From CAZBUK01 sp964495085 (lineage in GTDB: Bacteria > Bacteroidota > Ignavibacteria > T3Sed10-11), in assembly GCA_964495085.1 (NCBI GenBank), contig CAZBUK010000008.1, positions 1-64,000 on the forward strand: DNA of 64,000 nt, read 5' to 3'. Below the pieces are notes generated by a model. It did not search any database and was not told where the DNA came from. It saw only the letters and a list, made by a program, of their open reading frames with translations. Positions 9,313 through 19,645 of the stretch are shown one piece after another. The stretch's first letter is position 1; each line of letters opens with the position of its first letter. Made by a program: the position numbers and the translations under genes.

Positions 9313-10142
9313 GCGAGGGTCCGATGATCGGTACGACAAGTGAATATGAAATACGGATGACGATATCTATCGGCATTGCAAATTCATATGAATTCACCGG
9401 GTTTGTTGGTAGTACGGATTACAACCCTTCCCTCGTTTCTATGATGCTCTCGAACATTTCCTCCTTCGTCCTGTTATATCCGGGGTACACACAGGGGGAT
9501 TGCGGCTGAATCTCCTGCGATTACCGCAGTCTTATAGAATAAGATGAATCCTCTTTCACTTGTAACACGGTACGTCTCTTCTGGTGAATCCCCAGAGCAC
9601 ACGGAACATATTCACGATACATTCGAAGTACCGTCTCTCTGATAATAATCCGTGGGTGAATACATACTTTCCGTTCAATGCCGGCCCGGCTGCAGTATCG
9701 GAAATGTTTTTATACCCCGGGACCGACGTTGAACATCGAATATACTCTCCGTACCGAACGAACGGAGAAGTATAAGACCGATCGGCGCCTGAACGAATTC
9801 TCTTTCGATATCCATAAAAAATAATTAATACAATATACAATCATCGTAGTGCTTCGGCAAATGAAATAAGAACTTTAATATCCGTAAATATTCGTGAGAA
9901 AAATTGTTAGCAATCTATTGCGACACGTAGATAGTGACGATTCGTTATGGCGGGATGATCGAAGCGTACGAGGATGTGGTTGATAGAATCGTGTGCATGG
10001 TGAATCATGCAATACATCTGCTAAAACGAGTGGAAAGAGGCGTAGTTTCTATATAATGAAAGAATATTGTTAAAAATTCTGTTGTATCTTCCTAATATTG
10101 AAAATTGATTACTGCGTGCAGGATGACTCCGCTTGGCGGTGT
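9313..10142. other. Long non-coding stretch upstream of the PAS cluster
   Basis: About 830 bases with no supported gene; a 94-codon minus-strand reading frame at 9556-9840 has no recognisable features. It should hold the promoter of the minus-strand PAS cluster. On the minus strand a 13-codon frame at 9419-9457 sits behind a strong GGAGG that is only three bases from its ATG; it could be a leader peptide but this is weak. An imperfect inverted repeat overlaps the stop codon of the transporter gene near 10120-10155 without a T run. Confidence 0.35.
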
Positions 10143-11267
10143 TCAGCGGGAATCATCGGGGGATCCCGGCGATTCCAGTTGCGAACGGAATTCTCGGGCG
10201 TAAACATCCAGTACGGTCATGAACATTGCGGCGATGATAGGACCTATGACAAAACCCATTATTCCGAACACGCTCAATCCACCCAGTGTAGAGACGAAGA
10301 TGAGCAGTTCATGCATGCCGGCTTCGTGGCCGATGAGTTTAGGTGCGAGGATGTTATCAATATTGCCGATGATGAGTGCGGCGATGAGAAATACCGCTAT
10401 CCCCTCCCAGACCTGACCGGTGAGGATCAGAATAAGCGCGGCAGGATACATAACAAGCCATCCTCCGACTAAAGGAATTACGGAGAGAATGACCATGACA
10501 ACGCCCCACAGTATAGCGGCAGGTATACCGAATATCCAGAACGTGATGCCTCCCATGACTCCCTTGATCAATCCGATCAGGAGCGTACCCTTGATGGTCG
10601 CCTTGGAAACCGATTGAAATTTTAATAGAATTTCATCTTCGTATTTTTCCTTGAGCGGACTGAGATATTTCAATCGTTCGACTATTGAATCGCCGTCGCG
10701 GAAGAAATAAAACATCGCAAAAAAGGTGACGAACAGGTTGGTCACCAGAAGCAATGTCTCCCGCGTTGCTTTATTGATCACTGTAGCAAACGACGATGCG
10801 AGAGTTTTGACGAGCTCTTCAAGATTCGTCTGCCAGTCGACCCGCTCGAGCCCCAGGCGCTGTACCAGCCTCGATTCTGTAAAAGTACGCAGCAGACGCG
10901 ATTCACCGCTTTGAATCGAATGGAAAAGTTCACGTATCTGTTGCTCGCTGTTTTCGTATAATCCGATTGCCTCGCGTGCGACACGATCGGCAATTACATA
11001 GGTCGGGATGAGCAGTATGAGCAGCAACAGCAGGCAGGTGAACAGCGATGCCACAGATCGGCGATTTTTAAACAGGCGGAGAAACTTCCTGAAAATCGGA
11101 TAAAACAATCCCGAAAAGACAGCGGCAAGAATGATCGGGAGGATAAAGATTTGCACCATACTGAAAAATACGACGGTCAGGATCAGGAGCAGTCCGATAA
11201 GAAATGATTGGGCGATCTTATCGCTCTTCATGCCGCCGCCCGATGACTTATCGTTTTGTCCGTCCAT
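10143..11267 (-). CDS. AI-2E family transporter (YdiK/PerM-type membrane protein)
   Basis: Polytopic inner-membrane protein of the AI-2E transporter family (PF01594), whose members have been linked to autoinducer-2 export, or to Na+/H+ antiport in some cases; the substrate here cannot be told. The 374 residues hold an N-terminal hydrophobic pair (about 18-50), further helices near 70-92, a soluble central stretch (about 95-160) and a C-terminal block of helices. The typical FYFFRDG motif precedes helices with ILSVIPLVGGWLVMYPAA and IGNIDNILAPKLIG. Length is normal. The ATG at 11267 has no strong ribosome site; ATG at 11231 (MKSDK) is an alternative. It follows the tricorn-like gene on the same strand, but a terminator separates them. 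Confidence 0.93.
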   Translation of the reverse strand: MDGQNDKSSGGGMKSDKIAQSFLIGLLLILTVVFFSMVQIFILPIILAAVFSGLFYPIFRKFLRLFKNRRSVASLFTCLLLLLILLIPTYVIADRVAREAIGLYENSEQQIRELFHSIQSGESRLLRTFTESRLVQRLGLERVDWQTNLEELVKTLASSFATVINKATRETLLLVTNLFVTFFAMFYFFRDGDSIVERLKYLSPLKEKYEDEILLKFQSVSKATIKGTLLIGLIKGVMGGITFWIFGIPAAILWGVVMVILSVIPLVGGWLVMYPAALILILTGQVWEGIAVFLIAALIIGNIDNILAPKLIGHEAGMHELLIFVSTLGGLSVFGIMGFVIGPIIAAMFMTVLDVYAREFRSQLESPGSPDDSR

Positions 11268-11381
11268 ATGCTCGAGAGATTCTGATAATGATGAGTGGTG
11301 GATATGATGCAGCCAATCGGGAAGTTCCGAAAAAATCCACGCATTAGCAATTTCATATTACCGCTGGACGGTGAGCTGATG

Positions 11382-11408
11382 AAAAAGGGCGGATAGAGAA
11401 TCCGCCCT
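11382..11408 (-). terminator. Terminator of the tricorn-like protease gene
   Basis: On the minus strand a 9-bp stem AGGGCGGAT/ATCCGCCCT with a 5-nt loop is followed by five T. It lies 28 bases beyond the stop codon at 11437. Confidence 0.9.
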
Positions 11409-11436
11409 GTTATCGATCGGATACCGTGAGATGCTG

Positions 11437-14400
11437 TTATTGTTCTCTGCTCTTATCCGGATATGGAGGCGGAGGAGCAAGTCGGACGGGCTCCTGCGCC
11501 AGTTTCTCGAGAATGGTCTCTATCGCCTTGTTCAACTGATCGTCGATCCCGCGGTATTCCCTTCCGGGATGATTATCGACGACTATATCCGGTTCCACGC
11601 CGTATCCCTCCATGACCCATTCCGTTCCCTCGATGTCGTATCGCGAGAATTCCGGTCGATTCAGAAACCCGCCGTCGAGGAGCGGTAAGGTACCGCGGAT
11701 TCCGACAACGCCTCCCCAGGTACGTTTGCCGATGACTGGCCCGAGTCCGTAATGTTTAAATCTGAATGCAAATATATCGCCGTCGGATGCTGAAAATTCG
11801 TCGATAAGGGCTACTTTCGGTCCGAGATGCATGCCGCTGGGATCGATATTGATCGCGGCATTCCTGGCTTTCGTGATCATCGCTATTTCCCGCCGCAGGC
11901 GTTCGATGATCATCGGCGAGACATTGCCACCGCCGTTACCACGGACATCGATGATCAGTCCTTCCCGCCGAAGCTGAGGATAGTAATATTTTACAAACTC
12001 GTTTAAACCCGGGACACCCATATCGGGGATATGGACATATCCGACCTTCCCATCGGTAGCATCCGAGACCTTCCGGATATTATCCTGCACCCAATTGAGA
12101 TAATAAAGAGGCTGCTCGTCGCCGATCGGGACCACAACAGTGCTCCTGCTTCCCTGTTCTCCCGGCTGAGAATTGACTTTCAGCGTCACCTGTTTCCCCG
12201 CTTTATCCACGAGCATAGAATAGATATCCGTCACAGCATTGGTAGGCACACCGTCGACTGCGAGAATGTAATCGCCCGTCCGGACGTCGACGCCAATTTC
12301 GGTCAACGGGGATCGCAGGTTGTTGTCCCAGTTCTGGCCTGCCAGAATTTTCTCGATACGGAAATAACCCGATTGGCTATCCTTGACGATCACGGCTCCG
12401 AGGAGACCGGTCTTAACTCTGTCGGGCCGGGGCATATCTCCGCCGCCGACATATGCATGGCCGGCGTTCAATTCGCCGATCATCTCGCCGATGATGTACG
12501 TCAGATCGGCGCGGTGGTTTACATAGTGTACGAGCGGCTCATATTGTTCCCTGATGGCCTCCCAGTTCACCTCATGCAGATTCGGTGCATAGAAGAAGTC
12601 GCGCATCTGGCGCCATGCCTCCATGAATATCTGGCGCCACTCGGCTTGGCGGGCCAATTGAACTTTCATATTCGTCAGATTGAGCCGTTCCTTGATGTCG
12701 ATCCGGGATGAGGGGAGATCTATAATCGCATAAGAACCCTGCTGCAGAACCAACATCTTCTTCCCGTCCGATGAAACCTCGAATCCGTTGATCTCGCCTA
12801 ATTCGGTCTCTGTCTGCTTTTCCAGATCGTACATCAGCAGTTTAGGCCTCTCATCGCGGCGTCCGTTCCGCATGAAATAAATTTTGTCCCCGACAGACGT
12901 AAGACTCTGGTAATTCGATCCGGAGACGGGAATTGCCGCGATCCGATCCTTGATGCCGTCCGGATCAACTTTGACGGTGACGTCGGATTGCGAGCTTTCC
13001 GAATTGCTCTCCTGTCCGGAGGAGGATCCGATAACGACCTCATCGCTGCGCGGTTTGAACGGCGACGGCGTTTCTTTCGAGAGGGTGATTAGATATATCC
13101 CGGCCAGATCGACGTAAGCGTGGTTCCATTCTATCTGGCTGTAAACGGGGGCGAAGTTTCGGTTCGAGATGAAGAACAGATATTTCCCGTCCTTGCTGAA
13201 CTCGGGCTGCGAAGACTGGAACCATCCGTCGGTTACGGGGATGGTTTGTCCGGATTCCACCGAGTACAGATATATCGTCTGGTACTGTTTTTCCTCGGGC
13301 TGCGCATAGGCGATCCACTTGCTGTCCGGCGACCATGCATATTGCGTTATTTCCCAGGCGGTCGGAGAGGCAACCTGCGTCACCCGCTTGGTCTGGACAT
13401 CCACAAAGAACAGCCGGAGTTTCTTATCCGACCAGAGAATTTTCGAATTATCGGGGGACCATGAAAGCTGATATTTGTATGTATCGCCGTCCGATGTGAG
13501 CTGTAGAGGCGTACTGCCGGCATCCTGAGGCATGATAAATATTTCGTCTTCTCCCGTAACATCGGAGATATACGCGATCCATTTTCCATCGGGTGACCAT
13601 TTGGGATTTCGTTCGTGAATGCCAGGAGAATTGGTCAGGTTTCGCGTATTACCATGTTTTACCGGGACCGTGAACAGATCGCCGCGGGCGCCGAAAAGCG
13701 CCCGGTTTCCGTCGGGTGAAATTTCATAGGTATGGACATTTTGCGAGACTTCCGTCAATCCTCCGCGGCCGATGGCGAAATCTTCCTGAATATAAATCGG
13801 AACTTTCTCATATAATTCCGTCGACAGATCAAAACGGTAAATGTATCCGGCATTTTCGAATACGATTGCATCGTTACCCAGCGAGGGAAATTTAACGTCG
13901 AAATCGGAGAAATTTGTATGCTTCTCGGTCTCGCCAGTCGTCAGATCGTAGGAAAACAAATTCATTATTTTATCTCGATCTGAATTGAAATAGATCTTAT
14001 TGCCGGCCCACATAGGAATGATATCCTGTGCGGGATTATTCGTTATATTCCTCAGTTCTTCCGTGGAAAAATCGTAGATCCACACATCGTCGGCTTGACC
14101 GCCTCTATACCGTTTCCAAGTTCTGAATTCACGAAAAATCCTGTTGTATGCAATTTTTGATTTATCGGGAGAATAGGAGGTAAATCCACCCCGCGGCAGC
14201 GGAAGTTGGCGCGGGATTCCGCCGTCGATCGAGACAAGATACAATTGCCCGTTGAATGAGTTCGGCTCAATACGCCGCGACCGGAAAATTATATTTTTCT
14301 CATCCATCCATCCCATGACGATATTATTCGGACCCATTCTGTCGGAAACGTCGTCGCGGTCAAGCGTCGCCGTATAGGTCAGTCTCCGCGGAACACCCCC

Positions 14401-14688
14401 CTCTGCGGGCATGAGGTAGACTTCCGTGTTGCCGTCGTAAGCTCCGGTAAAAGCCAGCCATTTCCCGTCCGGCGAAAATCTGGCAAACATATTGAAACCG
14501 TCATGATTCGTCAACTTGCGTGCGACACCGCCGGTCGATGCTACTGTATATAAATCGCCCGCGTAAGAAAATACCAGTTGATTTCCATGTATTGCCGGAA
14601 AACGTAATAGTCGCGCCTCCTCCTGCGCGCAGAGCGAGACCGAAAAAAGAGCGATCAAGATTACGAGGAATAGAAACGTGCGGTTCAT
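11437..14688 (-). CDS. Tricorn-like protease (PD40 propellers, PDZ, S41 peptidase)
   Basis: Large exported serine protease of the tricorn family, thought to trim oligopeptides. From the ATG at 14688 (AAGGA seven bases upstream) it is 1083 aa with a signal peptide ending at SLCAQ. WD40/TolB-type PD40 repeats with recurring FSPDGKW, WSPDGKWIAY and WSPDSKW blocks fill about 20-660 as two propellers, a linker rich in Ser follows near 560-580, then a tricorn C1-type helical part, a PDZ domain (about 755-845) and a C-terminal S41 peptidase domain. Catalytic residues known from archaeal tricorn are recognisable: His744 in NAGHAY and the Ser968-Asp pair in SASDGD. An in-frame ATG 18 codons upstream would precede the signal peptide and is less likely. 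Confidence 0.95.
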   Translation of the reverse strand: MNRTFLFLVILIALFSVSLCAQEEARLLRFPAIHGNQLVFSYAGDLYTVASTGGVARKLTNHDGFNMFARFSPDGKWLAFTGAYDGNTEVYLMPAEGGVPRRLTYTATLDRDDVSDRMGPNNIVMGWMDEKNIIFRSRRIEPNSFNGQLYLVSIDGGIPRQLPLPRGGFTSYSPDKSKIAYNRIFREFRTWKRYRGGQADDVWIYDFSTEELRNITNNPAQDIIPMWAGNKIYFNSDRDKIMNLFSYDLTTGETEKHTNFSDFDVKFPSLGNDAIVFENAGYIYRFDLSTELYEKVPIYIQEDFAIGRGGLTEVSQNVHTYEISPDGNRALFGARGDLFTVPVKHGNTRNLTNSPGIHERNPKWSPDGKWIAYISDVTGEDEIFIMPQDAGSTPLQLTSDGDTYKYQLSWSPDNSKILWSDKKLRLFFVDVQTKRVTQVASPTAWEITQYAWSPDSKWIAYAQPEEKQYQTIYLYSVESGQTIPVTDGWFQSSQPEFSKDGKYLFFISNRNFAPVYSQIEWNHAYVDLAGIYLITLSKETPSPFKPRSDEVVIGSSSGQESNSESSQSDVTVKVDPDGIKDRIAAIPVSGSNYQSLTSVGDKIYFMRNGRRDERPKLLMYDLEKQTETELGEINGFEVSSDGKKMLVLQQGSYAIIDLPSSRIDIKERLNLTNMKVQLARQAEWRQIFMEAWRQMRDFFYAPNLHEVNWEAIREQYEPLVHYVNHRADLTYIIGEMIGELNAGHAYVGGGDMPRPDRVKTGLLGAVIVKDSQSGYFRIEKILAGQNWDNNLRSPLTEIGVDVRTGDYILAVDGVPTNAVTDIYSMLVDKAGKQVTLKVNSQPGEQGSRSTVVVPIGDEQPLYYLNWVQDNIRKVSDATDGKVGYVHIPDMGVPGLNEFVKYYYPQLRREGLIIDVRGNGGGNVSPMIIERLRREIAMITKARNAAINIDPSGMHLGPKVALIDEFSASDGDIFAFRFKHYGLGPVIGKRTWGGVVGIRGTLPLLDGGFLNRPEFSRYDIEGTEWVMEGYGVEPDIVVDNHPGREYRGIDDQLNKAIETILEKLAQEPVRLAPPPPYPDKSREQ

Positions 14689-14951
14689 ACTGAATCCTTT
14701 TCTTTGAATTTGATGGGGATTGGAATCGATGGGTACATTCACTGAAAGCTATGAATTATGGACTTCATTGACAAGACGGTTCGTAACAAATCAATCTCAG
14801 AACAAATCGGGATTCGGCTTTCGAGGCGAATAGGGTCTCGGGAAAGTCGTCGCTTCAGATCGATTTCCCGTGTCTACAACATGCGCTCGCCCGATACCCT
14901 GCAGATTCCAGGCGCGCTCCCTCCGAGTAGATATCTATATCTGAGCAAGAA

Positions 14952-17900
14952 CTACTTGATATAAACCATCGACCGGAGTCTTGAAAATCCCGGAATACTC
15001 TGATCCAACGGCTGCGCTTCCATCTTATAGATATAGATTCCCGATGATAGCCCGCTGCCCGTTGTGTTCCATTCCGTGGAGTGGATACCCGCTTCAACGT
15101 CGCGATTGAATAATACCGCAAGTCTTTGACCGATCATGTTATAAATCTCGATCCGCACCCGGCTTGGCTCCGGCACTGCGAAAGTGACGACGGTTAACGG
15201 GTTAAAGGGATTCGGATAGTTCTGATAGAGCTGGAATGTCGCGGGTTTTTCTACCGGAATTTCTACGCCGACCGGTATCCCTGTTACGGATATGTCTCCC
15301 AGCCGAAGCATGTCCCTGCTCCCCACCTCGGGATCTAATCGGACGCCGGTAAAATAATATTTCCAACGGATCTGAACGTATGCTTTGTTGTTCACCACAT
15401 CGGGCAACCGTATCGGTCCGAGATTTTCGTGATGCCCCGTTTCAGCGCTCCTCACATATTCGACGGGCATTCCGTTCAGCAGAACGTCTGAAAATTCGCC
15501 GTCCGTCCCGATGCGGTATTGCATCCTTATACGATAGACCCGGCTGCTCGGGATCAGAGTTCCCCCGGTCCACGAGACATTGACGTTGGTCATTCCGGTT
15601 GTGTTCAGTGCGAGAACCGCCGCGCCAAGATCGCGCCCCCTCCCTGTATTTATGAAACCGATCCCGTCATCGCCCAGGGCGTTGAGGCGGGTTCTTCCGG
15701 TCAATTTGTACGGATATCGGATCTTATCCTGGTCATTCGCATGATAGTCATTGTTTTCGTCGTCGATATATGGAATATGATACGGAGTCGTCATCTCATC
15801 GTGTAATCCGGGATCGTCAATCGATGATTGCTGGAATACCATATGCGGCGGAAATGCTCCCTCCGGTTGGTTGTCGTTCCACACGGTAAAGGAATAAGGA
15901 CCGTCTGCTAGCATGTGGGGTTCCGGATTCATAGGATCTTCGGGAGGTCCGACGGTTACCGCTATGTTATCGAGCCTGAGCATCGCTCTCGATCCGCTCG
16001 TACCTGCCAGATGGTAGAATTTCCACCTTAACTGCACGTATGGTTTATCCTGGATCTCATCCGGCAATCTTACGGGACCGATAATCTGCGCGTGGCCCGC
16101 CTGTTCATTCCGCTTATATTCGACCGGAGCGCCTTCTCCGTGGACATCCCGGAATGCTTCCTGGATTCCGATTCGATACTGCAGTCTCAATGCATATTCC
16201 CGGTTGTTCGGCAGGATTGTTCCCGCGAGAAAGCTTACATAGATATCCTCAAGTCCGAGTGTGTTCAGCGCCAGAACGACTGCGCCGAGGTCCCGTCCTC
16301 TGCCAGTATTGATGAGCGAGATCCCCTGATGTCCCAGTCCGTTTAAACGGGTTCTACCGGTTAGCTTGTACGGGAATCCTACTTTATCTTGATCGTCTGC
16401 ATGGTATTCATTTTCATTTTCATCGATGTGTGGGATATGATATGGATCGGTCATCTCTTCCGATAATCCCGGATCGTTTACCGAAGATTGCTGGAAGATC
16501 ATCCCGGGAGGAAATGATCCCTCAATTTCCTGTTCGTCCCAATACTCGAAGAGATACGGGCCCGAGGAAAGCTCATAGGCGGGGGGGTTTATCTTGTCCC
16601 CTTCGAAATTTTCGGAGAGAATAAAATGAGCCATGAGCGTGGTATCGCCCGAGATTGTGACGAGCAGGGTATCTGAGAGATGGGATTGTCCGTTCCATCC
16701 GGCAAAGGAGTATCCGGTCAGAGGCTCAGCGATGAGCCGAATCGGAACACCCTGGAAATATGTTCCGCTCCATGGATACGGCTGATTGGGATCGATAATA
16801 CCAGGAAGGTCGCGGTCGATGCGTACGGAATTGATCCGAACAATGCCGGCGTTTCGCTCGCCGGTGTCGATGGTGACCACGCCGGTACCCGGAAGTTCGA
16901 ACTGCCCGACAACGTGCATCCTTACCTCGTCGGCACGCTGCGTTGCATAGGTGCGAAGCTGTTCGACATCCCCTCTCCATCCGAAGATCGACCGGAACGG
17001 GATCCACCTCCGGAAGTGCTCCATAATTTCCGGCTCGTATTCAGTTTCCATCTCATTAAGGAGCCGTACAACCAGATCGGAGACGAAGATCGTGTTCATC
17101 AAATCGGCGATTCGGCTTATGAAGTATTCGCGGGCGTCCTGATTGTTCATAAGCTTCCTGAAGATCAACGTGCTCCAGGGCGGATTCGGCCATCCGAGAC
17201 CGTTCTCGTCCATGGCCATCGCAAGCGTGTTGAGTGTATGGGCGTGAATTCCGTCGAAAAGGCCGAATCCAAAATCGGTGTCGTACACGATCCACCGCCA
17301 TTTGCCTCCCGGTATACGCGGCCGCCAGTAGTCGATATTATTTCCCGGCCAATCTGTATTCCCGATATAGACATTGAAAGCTACGTAGGTCAAGTGATTG
17401 TCGACGTCCATGAGAGTCCGTAGAACCTGCAGATGCTCCGGATCGGTTAAATTGGTCGATTTGATATAATCCAGCATTGCCGTGTAATGCCATGGATCTC
17501 CCTCTATTACCTCGCTGTTACCCGATAATAAGTCGACCGACTCCGGGTCGACGATATGGTGTGTCTCCAGATAGTACTTATCTACACGATCCCGTATGTT
17601 GTGGATACCCCAATATTCACCGTTGATGAACACGATCGCAGGCCTGGAAGACAGATGGTCGAGATCGACTCCGTCCAGCAGTTTATGTATAAAGGCATCC
17701 CGGAACAGTATAGAGGTCCAATCATTTCCCGAATTGCGAAGGACAATTCGTTTGTATCTGTCGATTGTCTTATCGGGAAAGAATTGATAATTGAACCAAG
17801 ATCCGCCGTATTCTCCGCGGGCGTAGAGACGGAGCGCTTTCTGAGGCAGCGACCTCGATGCGCCTCCATGGATCCGCATGCCGGCCTGTTCGGAGAGGGG

Positions 17901-18941
17901 TATCGTACCGTCGGTTTCGATGAGCTCGATGTGAACCGGGCGTTCCCATTCGATTCCCCGCATCGTGAAATTGCCCTGTTGATGCCAGGGCGCCTGCGGA
18001 TTGACTACAGAATTAACACCCGGTACGTAGATGCCGGTTTCGTGGTCGAAGAGATGTAGGGAATCGGTGACCAGACTTAACACAGGAAATGAATACCTCG
18101 CTCTCCCCGTCTCATCGATGATGAATGTCCGCGTGACGATCTCGCTCGGTAGATAGCCGTCTCGAATCGTCCTTGCACGGATTACAGTACCCTTCTTAAT
18201 CACTTCACCCGGAGATACCCAGTTATAGCTGACGTTGGTTGGAATTTCGGACAATACGTTCGGATGCTGCGACCTGTCCTCGATAAGCAGCGGATCGGTA
18301 TATACGGTCGACGAATCTGTCGGTTCGGATCCGTCTGAGGTATAGTAAACGACTGAGCCGTCCTCGGAATCGAATCTGAGACTTAAACTATCGGTATAAA
18401 ATCCGGAATTATGGGACGGACCGGGTGGAGCTGCAATACCAAGATATCCTGTGCCGGTATTCGACGCTCCCGGAGTCGGTTCGGAGAAGAAGAACCAGAT
18501 ATCGTCGCCGTCCGGTTGTCTCCCGTATGAAATATCCGCCGGAAGCGGAGTCGGTGGAATAAAATCCACGAGGGAGCTGTCGGGCGATGTAAGCAGAATT
18601 TCTTCGCCGGCGGCGCTGATGCTGAATGAAGCGTGCAACCCATTGCCGGGTAGGGAACGATTCTTTCCGGACGCCCAAACCAGTAGAAATTCACCCGGAG
18701 CCAGAACCGTATCGGGGAAAATCCATTTGAATGGTTGTGCGGCATTATCCGAGAGTCCGTATCCGCCGAGTCCGGCAGGTTCATCGCCGGCATTATACAG
18801 CTCAATCAAGTCTTCGTACGCATCGTCTTCATCGACCGTTACCGAGGCATTGGACGGGAGGATCTCGTTAAGAACAATCTGAGCGTAAGAGGAAAAACAT
18901 AGTGACAGGATGAATACACATAAAAATAATACGGACTTCAT
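14952..18941 (-). CDS. T9SS-exported CotH-family protein with lamin-tail, chitobiase-like and duplicated domains
   Basis: A 1329-aa surface protein. Order: signal peptide (1-20, ending SSYAQ), lamin-tail domain (about 22-120), chitobiase-type C-terminal domain (about 175-270, YYTSDGSEPT), CotH domain (about 285-680, RIHGGASR, WGIHNIRDRVDKYY, VYDTDFGFG), a Gly/Trp-rich beta-repeat (SFAGWNG near 745), two tandem copies of a module of about 210 residues (about 785-995 and 1010-1220), and a C-terminal T9SS type A sorting domain (YQNYPNPFNP near 1235, ending MVYIK). CotH proteins are atypical protein kinases in Bacillus spore coats; the acidic DTDFG is the likely metal site. ATG 18941 has GGGGAG eight bases upstream and starts 16 bases after the DUF4956 gene, as the last gene of a four-gene operon. 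Confidence 0.93.
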   Translation of the reverse strand: MKSVLFLCVFILSLCFSSYAQIVLNEILPSNASVTVDEDDAYEDLIELYNAGDEPAGLGGYGLSDNAAQPFKWIFPDTVLAPGEFLLVWASGKNRSLPGNGLHASFSISAAGEEILLTSPDSSLVDFIPPTPLPADISYGRQPDGDDIWFFFSEPTPGASNTGTGYLGIAAPPGPSHNSGFYTDSLSLRFDSEDGSVVYYTSDGSEPTDSSTVYTDPLLIEDRSQHPNVLSEIPTNVSYNWVSPGEVIKKGTVIRARTIRDGYLPSEIVTRTFIIDETGRARYSFPVLSLVTDSLHLFDHETGIYVPGVNSVVNPQAPWHQQGNFTMRGIEWERPVHIELIETDGTIPLSEQAGMRIHGGASRSLPQKALRLYARGEYGGSWFNYQFFPDKTIDRYKRIVLRNSGNDWTSILFRDAFIHKLLDGVDLDHLSSRPAIVFINGEYWGIHNIRDRVDKYYLETHHIVDPESVDLLSGNSEVIEGDPWHYTAMLDYIKSTNLTDPEHLQVLRTLMDVDNHLTYVAFNVYIGNTDWPGNNIDYWRPRIPGGKWRWIVYDTDFGFGLFDGIHAHTLNTLAMAMDENGLGWPNPPWSTLIFRKLMNNQDAREYFISRIADLMNTIFVSDLVVRLLNEMETEYEPEIMEHFRRWIPFRSIFGWRGDVEQLRTYATQRADEVRMHVVGQFELPGTGVVTIDTGERNAGIVRINSVRIDRDLPGIIDPNQPYPWSGTYFQGVPIRLIAEPLTGYSFAGWNGQSHLSDTLLVTISGDTTLMAHFILSENFEGDKINPPAYELSSGPYLFEYWDEQEIEGSFPPGMIFQQSSVNDPGLSEEMTDPYHIPHIDENENEYHADDQDKVGFPYKLTGRTRLNGLGHQGISLINTGRGRDLGAVVLALNTLGLEDIYVSFLAGTILPNNREYALRLQYRIGIQEAFRDVHGEGAPVEYKRNEQAGHAQIIGPVRLPDEIQDKPYVQLRWKFYHLAGTSGSRAMLRLDNIAVTVGPPEDPMNPEPHMLADGPYSFTVWNDNQPEGAFPPHMVFQQSSIDDPGLHDEMTTPYHIPYIDDENNDYHANDQDKIRYPYKLTGRTRLNALGDDGIGFINTGRGRDLGAAVLALNTTGMTNVNVSWTGGTLIPSSRVYRIRMQYRIGTDGEFSDVLLNGMPVEYVRSAETGHHENLGPIRLPDVVNNKAYVQIRWKYYFTGVRLDPEVGSRDMLRLGDISVTGIPVGVEIPVEKPATFQLYQNYPNPFNPLTVVTFAVPEPSRVRIEIYNMIGQRLAVLFNRDVEAGIHSTEWNTTGSGLSSGIYIYKMEAQPLDQSIPGFSRLRSMVYIK
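15287..15917 (-). repeat. Second copy of the duplicated module inside the CotH gene
   Basis: Encodes the second of two adjacent modules of about 210 residues. Shared blocks with the first copy include FQQSS.DDPGL, PYHIPYID, YPYKLTGRTRLN and INTGRGRDLGA. The edges are approximate. Confidence 0.8.
15953..16592 (-). repeat. First copy of the duplicated module inside the CotH gene
   Basis: Encodes the first of the two modules, with FQQSSVNDPGL, PYHIPHID, FPYKLTGRTRLN and INTGRGRDLGA matching the second copy. It looks like an intragenic tandem duplication of a beta-rich ligand-binding or spacer domain. Confidence 0.8.
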
Positions 18942-18957
18942 TCCGCGATCTCCCCGC

Positions 18958-19635
18958 TTAATACGATTCCTCATCGAAAAACAGGGTAACCTGTTTCACT
19001 CCCGTCGATTTCTCCAGTTCCCGGATGAATTGTGGACTCTGCTCCTGATTTCTCAGTCGGATATAAAACGACAAATCGAGCATATTGCCGTTATCGGCCG
19101 ATTTCAGGTTAACAAGCTTATGCTGTCGGCAGTATTTCTTTAACACCGGCATATAGGTCGGATCCTCCTCATCCTCCGTTCCGTTGACCGAGAATTGAAG
19201 AAGGAAATCTTTCCTGTGTGCGGCACCGCTTCGGCTGTATGAGAGAAGATACGTAAAAAATCCGACCAGCACACTCCCGATGATCGCAAGACCGTGCAAT
19301 CCTGCTCCGGTAGCCATACCCGCCGTAAGCGAGAAGAAGATGAACACTATATCGTTTGTATCCTTTATTGCCGTACGGAACCGGATAATAGACATTGCGC
19401 CCACCAGACCGAACGCCCGCGCGAGGTTGTTCCCGATAACCATGATTACCACGGCAGTAAGTATGGCGAGGATCACGAGCGAATTGGCAAAGGATCGCGA
19501 ATAGCTTGGTCCAGTGTACGTCACTCTGTACATAAAAAGGATGAAGAAACCGCACAGCGCCGCAACCGATATATTATATATTATCTGATCGAGAGAGAGG
19601 CCGAAATGGAGTATATGGTTAAGATCGTCGAACAT
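18958..19635 (-). CDS. DUF4956 membrane protein
   Basis: A 225-aa inner-membrane protein of the DUF4956 family, whose biochemical role is unknown but whose genes often sit beside VTC polyphosphate polymerases and CotH genes. Four hydrophobic segments lie at about 19-38, 48-67, 93-112 and 113-130; the conserved block GLVGAMSIIRFRTAIKD falls between the second and third. The C-terminal 95 residues are soluble. It lies 10 bases after the VTC gene and 16 before the CotH gene, so it is probably translated as one operon. The start is the ATG at 19635; no clear ribosome site precedes it, which suggests coupling to the upstream gene. Confidence 0.92.
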   Translation of the reverse strand: MFDDLNHILHFGLSLDQIIYNISVAALCGFFILFMYRVTYTGPSYSRSFANSLVILAILTAVVIMVIGNNLARAFGLVGAMSIIRFRTAIKDTNDIVFIFFSLTAGMATGAGLHGLAIIGSVLVGFFTYLLSYSRSGAAHRKDFLLQFSVNGTEDEEDPTYMPVLKKYCRQHKLVNLKSADNGNMLDLSFYIRLRNQEQSPQFIRELEKSTGVKQVTLFFDEESY

Positions 19636-19645
19636 AAAAATCCGT

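Noticed and set aside
9556..9840. 94-codon minus-strand frame in the long intergenic stretch
   Set aside because: No ribosome site, no domain, and composition typical of non-coding sequence.
12031..12711. Antisense frame of 226 codons in the tricorn-like gene
   Set aside because: No signal, motif or ribosome site; overlaps a well-supported protease domain.
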